DNA from: JAJYIW01 sp963781665
GTDB taxonomy: Bacteria > Chloroflexota > Anaerolineae > Anaerolineales > Anaerolineaceae
Direction of reading: 5' to 3'
Length of the DNA: 64,000 nucleotides
Assembly: GCA_963781665.1 (NCBI GenBank)
Contig: CAWAGA010000002.1
Location: forward strand, 3,968,001 to 4,032,000
A program made the position numbers and the translations under genes. Each line of letters opens with the position of its first letter. The first letter of the stretch is position 1. Shown one piece after another: positions 8,942 to 17,866 of the stretch. The notes beneath the pieces were generated by a model. The model had not been told where the DNA came from, searched no databases, and saw nothing but the letters and a program-made list of their open reading frames with translations.

Positions 8942-9943
8942 ATGGAATCTCGTGAAATCGTCAAACAATCTCTGGAATTTGCATCACCGCCTCGCATTCC
9001 TCGCCAATTATGGACTCTCCCGTGGGCTGCTGAAAATCATCCCCTGGCTCTCAAGAGGATTCAAGAACATTTTCCTGATGATATTGTTAGCTCACCGGGT
9101 TTCTACCGCGAGCAGCCGGTTGTGTCCGGAGACCCCTACGAGATAGGCACTTACGAAGACGAATGGGGATGCACCTTTACCAGCTGCCAGAGAGGAGTCA
9201 TCGGAGAAGTCAAAAAACCGGTCATCGCAGAATGGCAGGACCTGGATAAAATCAAGTTCCCAGAAAACGAGCTGACGGTAAATGTTGACCAGGTTAATTC
9301 GTATTGTCGTACGACCGGCAAATTCGTCCTAAGTGGCTGCTGCCCGAGGCCCTTCGAAAGGGCGCAGTTCTTGCGGCGCAGCGACAATTTTTACATGGAC
9401 CTGGCCGAAGAACCTCCTGAGCTTTTTGAATGCCTCAGTCGCCTTCATGATTTTTTTATGAAGGAAATGGACCTTTGGGCAAACACTGAGGTGGATGGCT
9501 TGAGTTTCATGGATGATTGGGGAGCACAACGGGGGCTATTGATTTCACCGGAAAAATGGCGAAGGATTTTTAAACCATTTTATAAAGACTATATCGATAT
9601 CGCTCATAGCCACGGCAAATATGCTTTTATGCATTCCGATGGTCACATCGCAGCCATCCTTCCGGACTTGATAGAGTTAGGTCTGGACGCGATTAATTCT
9701 CAGCTGTTCTGCATGGATATCGAAGCTTTGGGGCAAAAGCATCGCGGTCAGATCACATTTTGGGGAGAAATAGACCGCCAACACCTGCTGTCGACCGGGA
9801 CGAAAGAAGAAATTGTCCAGGCAGTAAAAAGGGTCAAAAATGCTTTATACCAGGACGGTGGTGTCATTGCCCAATGTGAGTTTGGCCCTGGTGGAAACCC
9901 CGAAAATGTCTACACGGTATTCGAGACCTGGGAGAATTTATAA
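8942..9943 (+). CDS. UroD/MtaA-family protein (copy 1), possible corrinoid methyltransferase
   Basis: A 333-residue protein of the uroporphyrinogen decarboxylase superfamily, which also contains MtaA-type methyltransferases. Visible marks are 'YAFMHSDGHIAAIL', 'ITFWGEIDRQHLLS' and near the C-terminus 'AQCEFGPGGNPENV', whose His and Cys could be zinc ligands of the methyltransferase type. The N-terminal Arg-rich substrate motif of true heme-pathway UroD is not seen, so heme synthesis is unlikely. It lies 12 bases after the propeller gene and 2 bases before a second paralogue. No corrinoid protein gene is present in the window. Confidence 0.75.
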   Translation: MESREIVKQSLEFASPPRIPRQLWTLPWAAENHPLALKRIQEHFPDDIVSSPGFYREQPVVSGDPYEIGTYEDEWGCTFTSCQRGVIGEVKKPVIAEWQDLDKIKFPENELTVNVDQVNSYCRTTGKFVLSGCCPRPFERAQFLRRSDNFYMDLAEEPPELFECLSRLHDFFMKEMDLWANTEVDGLSFMDDWGAQRGLLISPEKWRRIFKPFYKDYIDIAHSHGKYAFMHSDGHIAAILPDLIELGLDAINSQLFCMDIEALGQKHRGQITFWGEIDRQHLLSTGTKEEIVQAVKRVKNALYQDGGVIAQCEFGPGGNPENVYTVFETWENL

Positions 9944-9945
9944 CA

Positions 9946-11046
9946 TTGAACCTGCGCCAACGTGTTCTGGCTGTGCTTGCCGGTAAAAAACCGGATTATG
10001 TTCCCTGGCTTGGCGATCTTGCTTATTGGGTAGACGCTATGTCTGAGCAGGGTAAGCTTTCAGAAAAATATCAAGGGCATGGGATCTTCCAACTGCATCG
10101 TGACCTCGGGGTTGGTTTCTATTTGCAAGGGTATTTCCCTTATCAAACCATCCATGAAGGGGTTCAGATCGAACACGAAACCAGCAATGATTTTCGAACC
10201 ACGACAATAAAAACGCCTGTCGGAGATATATTTGCGGTAGAAAAATACCTACCTCAGTCCAGTTGTTGGGCTTACGAAAGCCATTACGTTAAAACGTGGC
10301 GCGATCTGGAACCACTGCGGTACTGGTACGACCATATGCAATTCGTTCCAGATTACGCTCAAGCACAGATCCGTTATGAACTGGTGGGTAATGACGGTCT
10401 GGTTTTGTGCTACCTACCTAAAAGCCCGTTGATGGAACTGGTTGCACTGGATGCAGGCATCGCAGCGGTTACGTATGCAATAGCAGACGCTCCTGATGAG
10501 TTTGAGGAAACCATCCGGGTCTTAGAAAAGAAAGCAAATGAAGCTGCTACCATCGCATTGAGTTCTCCGGCCGAATGTTTGATGATCCCCGAAAATCTTT
10601 CCTCTGAGGTGGTAGGAAAGCGGATGTTTAACCGCTACATGCGACCCTACGAGGAACGCTGGATCAAGGCTATCCATGCAGCTGGTAAATACGCATTTGT
10701 CCACATGGATGGCACCCTCAAGGGGCTTATTTCCGAAATCGCATCAACGGGATTTGATGTTCTCGAAGCCCTTACGCCTTTACCAGTAGGTGATCTTTCC
10801 ATTGAAGAAATGCGCCAACGCACCGGGGACAAAACCATTATCTGGGGAGGGATTCCGGGTTTATTCTTTTCGGACTTGATTTCAGATGATGAATTTGATC
10901 GGTTTGTCATCTCTATTCTGGATACAATGAGGCATGGCAAGGGATACGTTTTGGGGGTAGCCGATCAAGTACCACCGGGAGCCAGGTGGGAGCGGATCAA
11001 ACGCGTAAACGCGCTCGTCGAAGCTCATGGCCAGGTTCCAGCGTAA
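9946..11046 (+). CDS. UroD/MtaA-family protein (copy 2), possible corrinoid methyltransferase
   Basis: A 366-residue UroD-superfamily protein. Translation most likely begins at TTG 9946, because the family-typical N-terminus 'NLRQRVLAVLAGKKPDYVPWLG' would be lost with the next ATG. It has 'YAFVHMDGTLKGLISEI' and 'TIIWGGIPGLFFS' in the positions of the metal-site and barrel strands, and a C-terminus 'VLGVADQVPPGA'. It differs strongly from its neighbour, so the pair is not a recent duplication; they could form a heterodimer or act on different substrates. It is the last gene of the run, and a perfect hairpin follows at 11079-11111. Confidence 0.75.
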   Translation: MNLRQRVLAVLAGKKPDYVPWLGDLAYWVDAMSEQGKLSEKYQGHGIFQLHRDLGVGFYLQGYFPYQTIHEGVQIEHETSNDFRTTTIKTPVGDIFAVEKYLPQSSCWAYESHYVKTWRDLEPLRYWYDHMQFVPDYAQAQIRYELVGNDGLVLCYLPKSPLMELVALDAGIAAVTYAIADAPDEFEETIRVLEKKANEAATIALSSPAECLMIPENLSSEVVGKRMFNRYMRPYEERWIKAIHAAGKYAFVHMDGTLKGLISEIASTGFDVLEALTPLPVGDLSIEEMRQRTGDKTIIWGGIPGLFFSDLISDDEFDRFVISILDTMRHGKGYVLGVADQVPPGARWERIKRVNALVEAHGQVPA

Positions 11047-11078
11047 AAATTCTAATACCTCAACCCGTTTATAAATAG

Positions 11079-11111
11079 TACGCTACCTGTTTTTCTAAAA
11101 CAGGTAGCGTA
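11079..11111. terminator. Perfect 15-bp hairpin after the nine-gene run
   Basis: Bases 11079-11093 are the exact reverse complement of 11097-11111, leaving a three-base loop. The stem ends in T/A runs next to the loop. No T-tract follows the 3' arm, so this is not a classical intrinsic terminator; it may protect the mRNA 3' end or work with a termination factor. Confidence 0.6.
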
Positions 11112-11522
11112 GGAAATGGGGTTCCGTTGTCGACATTTAGCTTATTACGTTTCATCCTTTCAGGTCAGTGTTGCGAAATCGACCTCCAATGCTGATACAT
11201 CTTTGAAACCTCCCGCGGCTCAACTTTTTCAGCTATATGTTGGGACCTTCTCCTTACCAAGAGACGATCCAAATAAATAGATTCCAAAGTTTCATCGCCT
11301 CGAGACGCTTTAACCTTTGCTTCTTTATCTCAGTCCCTGGTAATTGCTTACGCTAGGGCAGGTCGAAAATCCACAAAGATTTCTGCTGGTATAAAGCTGT
11401 AAACTGATTGGAACTCCCGCTAAAATTATTATATGGCTAAAAATTGTCATTTTCATTAGATTATCTTAAGAAGATCATTAGTAATCTCCAGTAAACCCCG
11501 CAAATCTCTAGAATATAATTGG
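11112..11522. other. Gene-poor 411-base stretch with a possible small minus-strand ORF remnant
   Basis: No well-supported gene lies here. On the minus strand, 11329 down to 11165 is open for about 54 codons and encodes a charged peptide containing 'LDRLLVRRRSQHIAEKVEP', ending in TGA. It has no ATG start (only an internal TTG), no clear ribosome-binding site and is not recognised. It could be the decayed end of a lost gene. AT-rich sequence from about 11420 leads into the promoter of the next gene. Confidence 0.3.
11514..11519 (+). promoter_or_regulatory. TATAAT -10 element close to the MFS gene start
   Basis: A perfect TATAAT ends ten bases before ATG 11529 and only three before ATG 11523. 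If used, transcription would start near 11526, so ATG 11529 would be the first codon of an essentially leaderless mRNA. No good -35 element is visible. Confidence 0.5.
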
Positions 11523-11528
11523 ATGGCT

Positions 11529-12830
11529 ATGGAAAATTTTAACAGTGAAGTTGCAAAACTCCAACCTCAAACGAAAGCATCTTCTCCTGAGGATGAGTAT
11601 ATCGAGAAGAATTACCGCCACAATTTTATTGTGAACGTTCTAGATGGCACCAATTTCTGGCTGGGGTATAGTTTTATCGCGCCTGGCGTTATTTTGCCGT
11701 TGTACGTCAGCCATTTCACCGACAACAAGTTGCTGATCGGCCTGGTAGCAGTGATTAACGGCACCGGATATTTTTTCCCACAACTGTTTACTGCTAATTG
11801 GGTTGAAAAGCTCACAAGGAAGAAAGTGCTCCCGGTGAACCTTGGATTCTTTCTTGAACGCCTGCCTATCATTCTGCTTGCGCCTACAGCATTATTGTTT
11901 GCAAATTCGTCCTCACTCGCCCTGGTCATTTTCCTGGTATTGTTTGCTTGGCACAGTTTTGGCTCGGGCACGGTTGCGGTAGCCTGGCAGGATATGATCG
12001 CCAAGGTGATACCGATCGACCGGCGAGGTAGATTTATGGGCATTACCAATTTTGGGGGCACAGCAACAGGCGTGGTAGGGGCTGCGGTTGCGGCCTGGTT
12101 ATTGAACCATTATGTATTCCCCAATGGTTTCGTAGCTTGTTTCGCAATCGCAGCGACGTTTATTTGTATTTCCTGGATTTGCCTGGCGTTAACTCGTGAG
12201 CCGGCAGTGGCTACCAGGAAGACGACGATAACATCCCAGGAATACTGGAAGAAATTACCCGATCTCTTAAGACAGGATAAGAACTTTCAGAGGTTTATTT
12301 TTAGCCAGATCGTGATCAATCTTGGCGGGATGGCGTGGGGATTCCTGGCTGTTTTTTCAACCAGGAAATGGGGGCTGAGCGACGGAACGGTCGGCAGTTT
12401 CACGGTGACAATGCTGGTCGGGCAGGCTACAGCCAACTTGCTTTTCGGAATGCTGGCCGATCGGCGCGGGTACAAGGTCGTGATCGAGATCAGCTCGCTG
12501 CTTGCAATCCTCACCTTGGTCATCACGATTATGTCTCCTGCGCCGGAATGGTTCAATGGGGTATTTTTCTTGCGCGGGGCCAGTGCAGCCGGTTTCTTGC
12601 TGGCGATCCTGTTCGTATTTGAGTTTTCGACACCTGAAAAAAGGCCGACATATATCGGCATGAGCAACACCATTGCCGGTGTGGCTTCGGGCCTTGCACC
12701 ACTTATAGGGGGGTGGATAGCTGAGGTAATAGGATATCAGGGCTTATTTATTGCAGGCCTGGCTTTGAGCACGGTCGGATTTATTCTCATCCGCTGGATG
12801 GTTAAAGATCCAAGAAGCATCGCTCAATGA
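11529..12830 (+). CDS. Major facilitator superfamily permease
   Basis: About 433 residues with roughly twelve hydrophobic segments starting at 'NFWLGYSFIAPGVILPLYV' and the MFS loop signature 'GMLADRRGYKVV' between the sixth and ninth segments, mirrored by 'RRGRFMGI' in the first half. ATG 11523 is also in frame, but the TATAAT at 11514-11519 favours ATG 11529. It stands alone between the nine-gene run and gyrB, which is encoded on the other strand and converges on it 14 bases downstream. The transported compound cannot be predicted. Confidence 0.85.
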   Translation: MENFNSEVAKLQPQTKASSPEDEYIEKNYRHNFIVNVLDGTNFWLGYSFIAPGVILPLYVSHFTDNKLLIGLVAVINGTGYFFPQLFTANWVEKLTRKKVLPVNLGFFLERLPIILLAPTALLFANSSSLALVIFLVLFAWHSFGSGTVAVAWQDMIAKVIPIDRRGRFMGITNFGGTATGVVGAAVAAWLLNHYVFPNGFVACFAIAATFICISWICLALTREPAVATRKTTITSQEYWKKLPDLLRQDKNFQRFIFSQIVINLGGMAWGFLAVFSTRKWGLSDGTVGSFTVTMLVGQATANLLFGMLADRRGYKVVIEISSLLAILTLVITIMSPAPEWFNGVFFLRGASAAGFLLAILFVFEFSTPEKRPTYIGMSNTIAGVASGLAPLIGGWIAEVIGYQGLFIAGLALSTVGFILIRWMVKDPRSIAQ

Positions 12831-12844
12831 GTGGGGATCAAATA

Positions 12845-14758
12845 TCAAACATCCAGGTTCTGTACGTCTTTGGCGTGCGTCTGGATAAAATGCGTGCGAG
12901 GCGGAACAGCATTCCCCATTAACATATCGAAAGTCTGGTCTGCAATAGCTGCATCTTCTACCGAGACGATCAGCAGAGTACGGTTTTCAGGGTTTAAGGT
13001 CGTGTCCCAAAGCTGCTGCGGGTTCATTTCACCCAAACCCTTATAGCGTGAGAGAGATATCTTGTCAATGCTAACCCCCATTTCTTTCACGATGTGGTCT
13101 TTTTCTGCTTCGGTGTACGCATATTTCATTTCGTTTTTATATGAGATGCGATAAAGGGGCGGTTGGGCAATATACAGATGGTGTTCGTCGATCAAAGCCT
13201 GCATATAGCGGAAGAAAAAAGTCAGGAGAAGGGTGCGGATATGGCTTCCATCGACGTCGGCATCGGTCATGATAACCACCCGTCCATATCTTAATCCGGC
13301 GAGATCGAAGTTATCGCCGATCCCGGTGCCCAAGGCAGATATCAGCGCCTTGACCTCGTTGTTCGAAAGAATTTTATCGAGCCGGGCCCGCTCCGTATTC
13401 AGGATCTTACCCCTTAACGGTAGGATTGCCTGGAAGTGGCGATCTCGGCCTTGTTTAGCCGAGCCACCAGCGCTGTCGCCCTCGACGATGTACAATTCGG
13501 TTTTTCCCGGATCGCGCTCTGAGCAATCCGCCAGTTTTCCTGGCAGGGTCAAGCTTTCAAGGGCAGATTTACGGATGACCAGGTCGCGTGCTTTACGGGC
13601 AGCATCACGGGCGTGCGCAGAAGTCAGGCACTTAGCAATGATTGCTCTGGCGGCCTGTGGTTTTTCTTCAAGAAAGGTTCCGAATGCTTCGCCGACGATC
13701 TGCTGGACATAGGTTTGCACTTCCGGGTTCATCAGCTTGACTTTTGTCTGGCTTTCGAACTGGGGGTCGGGATGTTTGATGCTGACGATAGCAGTCATCC
13801 CTTCACGGGTGTCATCACCCGAGAAATTTTCATCACTATCTTTTAAGAAGCCGTTGCGCCTGGCATAATCGTTAATCACCCGGGTGGTGGCTGAACGTAA
13901 GCCGGTCAGATGGGTTCCACCATCAATGGTGTTGATCGTATTTGCAAATGAATATACTGATTCAGAATAGGAATCAGTATACTGGATGGCTGTTTCCACG
14001 CCGATTGCATCGATGTCCTTGCTCACATACATCACCGGATGAAGTTTTTCTCGGTTCCGGTTCAGGTATCGGACGAAGGAAGTAATCCCACCTTCAAAAT
14101 AGAAGGTCATCTCTCGCCAGGAACGTTCGTCAACCAGACGGATGGTCACGCCTTTGGTCACGAAAGCCATCTCTCGAAACCTTTGGGAAAGGGTTTCGAA
14201 GCGGTAATCCAAATCGCCTTTGAAGATGCTCGTATCGAATTTAAAATCGGTTTGATTCCCGGTGACGTCTGGAGGACAGGTGCCAATAACTTCGACCGGA
14301 CCAAGTGGTATTCCGCGCTCGTACCTCTGAAAATGGATTTTCCCCTCTCTTTGTACCCGAACCTCGCACCATTCAGATAGTGCGTTTACAGCTGAGACGC
14401 CGACACCATGCAGCCCGCCCGAAACCTTATAGCTGCTGCCGCCAAATTTTCCGCCAGCGTGCAAGGTGGTCATTACCACCTCGAGGGCCGATATTTTCTT
14501 CTGTGGGTGGATATCGACCGGGATACCCCGCCCATTATCTTTGACTGAAACGCTGCTATTTTCGTGTATGGTAATTTCAATTCGATCGCATTCACCCGCT
14601 AATGCTTCATCGATAGAATTATCGACGACCTCATAGACGAGGTGGTGAAGCGCTTTCAGATCTGTACCACCAACGTACATACCCGGACGCCGACGAACAG
14701 CTTCCAGGCCTTCCAGCACTTGAATATCTTTTGCTGCGTATGAATTGCCTTCGACCAA
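12845..14758 (-). CDS. gyrB: DNA gyrase subunit B
   Basis: A 637-residue GyrB of the short type, without the extra domain found in proteobacteria. Read on the minus strand it shows the GHKL ATPase N-terminus 'GLEAVRRRPGMYVGGT', the ATP lid and 'GRGIPVD', the transducer domain, the TOPRIM motifs 'ELYIVEGDSAGGSAKQGRDR' and 'VVIMTDADVDGSHIRTLLL', and the C-terminal 'RYKGLGEMNPQQLWDTT'. It introduces negative supercoils together with GyrA, which is not in the window. It follows the membrane-protein gene at 14774-15772 by 15 bases and is probably co-transcribed with it. Confidence 0.98.
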   Translation of the reverse strand: MVEGNSYAAKDIQVLEGLEAVRRRPGMYVGGTDLKALHHLVYEVVDNSIDEALAGECDRIEITIHENSSVSVKDNGRGIPVDIHPQKKISALEVVMTTLHAGGKFGGSSYKVSGGLHGVGVSAVNALSEWCEVRVQREGKIHFQRYERGIPLGPVEVIGTCPPDVTGNQTDFKFDTSIFKGDLDYRFETLSQRFREMAFVTKGVTIRLVDERSWREMTFYFEGGITSFVRYLNRNREKLHPVMYVSKDIDAIGVETAIQYTDSYSESVYSFANTINTIDGGTHLTGLRSATTRVINDYARRNGFLKDSDENFSGDDTREGMTAIVSIKHPDPQFESQTKVKLMNPEVQTYVQQIVGEAFGTFLEEKPQAARAIIAKCLTSAHARDAARKARDLVIRKSALESLTLPGKLADCSERDPGKTELYIVEGDSAGGSAKQGRDRHFQAILPLRGKILNTERARLDKILSNNEVKALISALGTGIGDNFDLAGLRYGRVVIMTDADVDGSHIRTLLLTFFFRYMQALIDEHHLYIAQPPLYRISYKNEMKYAYTEAEKDHIVKEMGVSIDKISLSRYKGLGEMNPQQLWDTTLNPENRTLLIVSVEDAAIADQTFDMLMGNAVPPRTHFIQTHAKDVQNLDV

Positions 14759-14773
14759 TCGCTACCTCAATTT

Positions 14774-15772
14774 TTAGATATTTACTTTTTGGGATTTGTT
14801 ATTCTGCTGGACGATTTCCTGAAGCCATTTGATTGCCGCCCCGTAATAGACGAAACTGGCAGCCAAAAGCCCGGTGGCTATAAATGCATGGCCGGCAATA
14901 CCAACGAGCGCCATCCAGGAAGAATCAGGTGGTACCAACCAAAGTATATCCATCCCCTGACTAATGATGAGAATGACAAAGAAAAATATCATGCTTCCAG
15001 GCATCGAAAATCTGATAACCCGGGCACTGGTAAGTATCGACGTTAACGCATTCTGATGAAATACAAAAATGCCGTGGGGTGAAAATAAAAAGGGGATGAC
15101 CAGCCAGATCAGCACGATGATAAATAATACCATCGTAATTTGAGCGAAACTTGGGTTGATCACCATGAGCAGTGGTAAAACGATCATCGACGGAATGAGT
15201 AGGACCAGCAGTAGTAAAAAAAGGGTGAATGTTAACAGGATGATCTGTAAGGTATTCCAACTGAGCGCCAGGATACCTGTATTTTCTTCCTTAGGGAACA
15301 CAACCTGGGAAACTTTATGAAAATACCAGGTTCCAACAACCAGGCCAAGAAGGGAGATGATAACGAACCCTCCGAAAGCACTTAGCGGAGAATTGATCTG
15401 GAAAATCGGTGCTGTTCCAAGCGGCGTCTGAATGGGTGCCTGGCCGCTCATCAGACTTGGCACGCCTACAGGGTACGTCCGAAGCAAGCTGGCCAGGTTA
15501 AAGCGTTCGACGACAAACGTCCAAAAAGATTGCAGCGTCGTCAACACGCTGGCCATGTCCGGTGTATTCAATTCGGGTAAGCCTATCAGGCGCTGTACGA
15601 ATGGGTCTAAAACGCTTTTCAGGCCTAGATGAGGGCCAAACCATAGAAGCAGATCCAAAATGAGTGGAAAGAGGATTAATTCGATATGATTAGCGACTGT
15701 ATTGAAACCCGTAATGAAAGACGCGAACAGTTTCGGAGGCGCCGGTTCTGCTACTTGTACTTTGGTATCCAT
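14774..15772 (-). CDS. Polytopic membrane protein of unknown function
   Basis: The open frame extends upstream to 16003, but that extension overlaps the divergent gene and looks non-coding; the ATG at 15772, giving 'MDTKVQVAEPAPPKLF', is a better start and yields 332 residues. The protein has about six hydrophobic segments, for example 'IILLTFTLFLLLLVLLIPSMIVLPLL' and 'SMIFFFVILIISQGMDILWLV'. It is probably in one transcript with gyrB. I do not recognise a specific family. Confidence 0.75.
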   Translation of the reverse strand: MDTKVQVAEPAPPKLFASFITGFNTVANHIELILFPLILDLLLWFGPHLGLKSVLDPFVQRLIGLPELNTPDMASVLTTLQSFWTFVVERFNLASLLRTYPVGVPSLMSGQAPIQTPLGTAPIFQINSPLSAFGGFVIISLLGLVVGTWYFHKVSQVVFPKEENTGILALSWNTLQIILLTFTLFLLLLVLLIPSMIVLPLLMVINPSFAQITMVLFIIVLIWLVIPFLFSPHGIFVFHQNALTSILTSARVIRFSMPGSMIFFFVILIISQGMDILWLVPPDSSWMALVGIAGHAFIATGLLAASFVYYGAAIKWLQEIVQQNNKSQKVNI

Positions 15773-15811
15773 AGTCTGGATAAATTTTACCACACTTGAA
15801 TTAATGAACAC

Positions 15812-15840
15812 TTGGCAGCCAGGTTGGACAAGAGTAAAAT
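15812..15840 (+). promoter_or_regulatory. Sigma-70-type promoter TTGGCA-17-TAAAAT
   Basis: TTGGCA at 15812-15817 and TAAAAT at 15835-15840 are separated by exactly 17 bases. The expected start of transcription, around 15847, is only about four bases before ATG 15851, which makes the mRNA nearly leaderless. The -35 element overlaps an in-frame TTG, arguing against TTG 15812 as the start codon of the following gene. Confidence 0.65.
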
Positions 15841-15850
15841 CAAAACACCG

Positions 15851-16684
15851 ATGAGAGTCGAAAGACATTCCGCTTTTCCTGACATCGATCGCCTTAGTGT
15901 GGTAGCAGCAATGATTCTGCTCGCCTATGCGCTGACCAGGTACCTTACGCTCGAACCGATCAGCCTCAGTTACCAATTCTTGGGAATACAGTTTGCCTTT
16001 CAAATCAGCTTCAAGACGATCGTTTCTATCCTGGTTGCCGGGTTAGCTGCTGCTGGAAGTGATTGGCTGCTGCGTGATCACCCGGCAATGCGAGAGTCAT
16101 ATAAGAATTGGAAATCATCTTTCCAACATTGGCTCCTTCCAGGACTGACTGCCTGGGTGATTGGCGTTCCCCTCAATACCCTGGCAACCAGTCCGGACTG
16201 GTGGATTATTTTTGGGATGGGCGGGGTCTTGTTGGTGCTGGTTTTTATGGCTGAATACAGCGTTGTAGATGTTAAGGTCGTTCAACATCCCCTGGCAACC
16301 ATCGGATTAACCGCAATCTCATTTGCCCTCTTCTTGATTCTGGCCATTGCTGTCCGGTCAAGTGATTTCCGTTTATTCATGATGCTACCGGCTTTGGTCG
16401 TGGCAATCTGGCTCGTCAGCCTGCGTACGTTGTATTTGCGATTGAATGGACGCTGGTTTTTCGTTTGGGCGACAGTCATAGCCGGGGTGATCGGGCAAAT
16501 AGCTATGGCCCTCCATTATTGGCCTCTATCTCCCGTGCGGTTTGGACTGATCTTATTAGGACCTGGATATGCCTTGACGAATATCGCAGGATCGCTGCAA
16601 ACCGGGAAGCCGTTATCAAAAGCACTTCTCGAACCTGCGGTCATGCTGCTGCTGATTTGGGGATTGGCGGTCTGGTTAGCTTAA
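15851..16684 (+). CDS. Polytopic membrane protein of unknown function
   Basis: About 277 residues with seven or eight hydrophobic segments, starting with 'LSVVAAMILLAYALTRYLTL'. The frame is open from TTG 15812, but a promoter covers that codon and ATG 15851 is preferred. The protein contains 'WLLRDHP' after the second segment and no motif I can assign to a transporter or enzyme. It is followed three bases later by a JAMM peptidase gene, with plsY further on. Function unknown. Confidence 0.7.
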   Translation: MRVERHSAFPDIDRLSVVAAMILLAYALTRYLTLEPISLSYQFLGIQFAFQISFKTIVSILVAGLAAAGSDWLLRDHPAMRESYKNWKSSFQHWLLPGLTAWVIGVPLNTLATSPDWWIIFGMGGVLLVLVFMAEYSVVDVKVVQHPLATIGLTAISFALFLILAIAVRSSDFRLFMMLPALVVAIWLVSLRTLYLRLNGRWFFVWATVIAGVIGQIAMALHYWPLSPVRFGLILLGPGYALTNIAGSLQTGKPLSKALLEPAVMLLLIWGLAVWLA

Positions 16685-16687
16685 CCT

Positions 16688-17104
16688 ATGTCATTCTCAC
16701 CAAAAATTTTGATTCTAAAAAAGCAGCACCGGGACCAAATGGTCGAGCACGTAATTGCTTGCTATCCAGAAGAGGCGTGCGGCCTGGCGGCAGGGAATAA
16801 CGCATTTGTATCTGAAATCATCCCGGTAACCAACCAAATTCACAGCCAAAGCCGCTTCTTCATGGATCCGCAGGAGCTGTTGACGGCGTTGTTGCAAATT
16901 GAAAAGAAAGGATTATCATTGCTGGCTATTTTTCATTCGCATCCAGATGGATCGCTGGCGCCTTCACAGCTCGATCTGGAATCATTTTCATACCCTGGGG
17001 TGCTTTATCTCATCTGGTCGATAGCCGACGGAGCCTGGGAACCTCGGTGTTACGAAATGGGTCACGAGTCTTATGCTGACGCTCACCTGATTTTCGAGGA
17101 ATAA
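16688..17104 (+). CDS. Mov34/MPN/PAD-1 (JAMM) family metallopeptidase
   Basis: A 138-residue protein with a complete JAMM zinc motif: an upstream Glu in 'YPEEACGL' and then 'HSHPDGSLAPSQLD', matching His-x-His-x7-Ser-x2-Asp. Bacterial stand-alone JAMM proteins of this size (peptidase family M67) remove C-terminal extensions or amino acids from ubiquitin-like sulfur carriers used in thiamin, molybdopterin or cysteine synthesis. No such carrier gene is adjacent, so the substrate is unknown. It starts three bases after the upstream membrane-protein gene. Confidence 0.88.
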   Translation: MSFSPKILILKKQHRDQMVEHVIACYPEEACGLAAGNNAFVSEIIPVTNQIHSQSRFFMDPQELLTALLQIEKKGLSLLAIFHSHPDGSLAPSQLDLESFSYPGVLYLIWSIADGAWEPRCYEMGHESYADAHLIFEE

Positions 17105-17200
17105 ATGCATCCTCTCGCTCTATGCAGTGTTTATATTATCGGTTCTGTAAGAATATAGTCTCTCAATCGCCGCAAGAATACCGGATCGCAAGGAAAAAAC

Positions 17201-17866
17201 ATGACGGACTTGATCACAATTGGCATATTGGTGATTTCGTATTTAATAGGTTCAATCCCATTTGGATTATTGGTTGTACGTGTAATCAATGGAAAGGATA
17301 TCCGCAGTATAGCCAGCGGGCGTATTGGTGGAACGAATGCGATGCGCGCGGCAGGTGCAGGAGCAGGTGTCCTTACAGGTTTGTTGGATGGCCTGAAAGG
17401 GGCTTGTTCGGTCTGGATGGCGCGTGGTTTACAACCTGGCAACCATTGGATCGAGGTAGCCGCTGCCTTAATGGCAATTTTGGGCCATAATTTTTCGATC
17501 TATTTACTTGAGAAAAGTGATGGGAACCGGCCCAGGCTGCGCGGTGGAGCCGGAGGAGCAACTCTCGCTGGAGGAGCGTTCGGTTTATGGCCGCCAAGCC
17601 TGTTGATCATCTTACCGTTAGGTGCTGCCGTTTGGTATGGAATTGGATACGCCTCACTGACGACCATCAGCGCCGGTCTGCTGGCGACCGCGATTTTTGC
17701 ATTCAGAGCAATATCAATCGGATCGCCATGGGAATACGTGGCTTATGGTGTACTTGCAGAGCTGTTTGTGTTATGGGCTCTGCGCCCCAATCTTGCAAGG
17801 CTGCGTAATGGTACCGAACGATTGCAAGGTTGGCGGGCAAAGCTGCGGACAAAAGTCAAAGATTAA
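17201..17866 (+). CDS. plsY: Glycerol-3-phosphate acyltransferase PlsY
   Basis: A 221-residue integral membrane protein that transfers an acyl group from acyl phosphate to glycerol-3-phosphate, the first step of phospholipid synthesis. It shows the three PlsY motifs in divergent form: 'GSIPFGLLV' with 'SGRIGGTNAMR', 'LDGLKGACSV', and 'GHNFSIYLLE...RGGAGGATLAGG'. The third motif carries a short insertion relative to the usual family form. AAGGA precedes ATG 17201. Its 3' end overlaps that of the convergent MBL gene by four bases. Confidence 0.85.
   Translation: MTDLITIGILVISYLIGSIPFGLLVVRVINGKDIRSIASGRIGGTNAMRAAGAGAGVLTGLLDGLKGACSVWMARGLQPGNHWIEVAAALMAILGHNFSIYLLEKSDGNRPRLRGGAGGATLAGGAFGLWPPSLLIILPLGAAVWYGIGYASLTTISAGLLATAIFAFRAISIGSPWEYVAYGVLAELFVLWALRPNLARLRNGTERLQGWRAKLRTKVKD

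Noticed and set aside
15773..16003. N-terminal extension of the membrane protein upstream of gyrB
   Set aside because: The extension is antisense to the divergent membrane gene, is Cys/His-rich and unlike a membrane protein N-terminus; ATG 15772 fits better.
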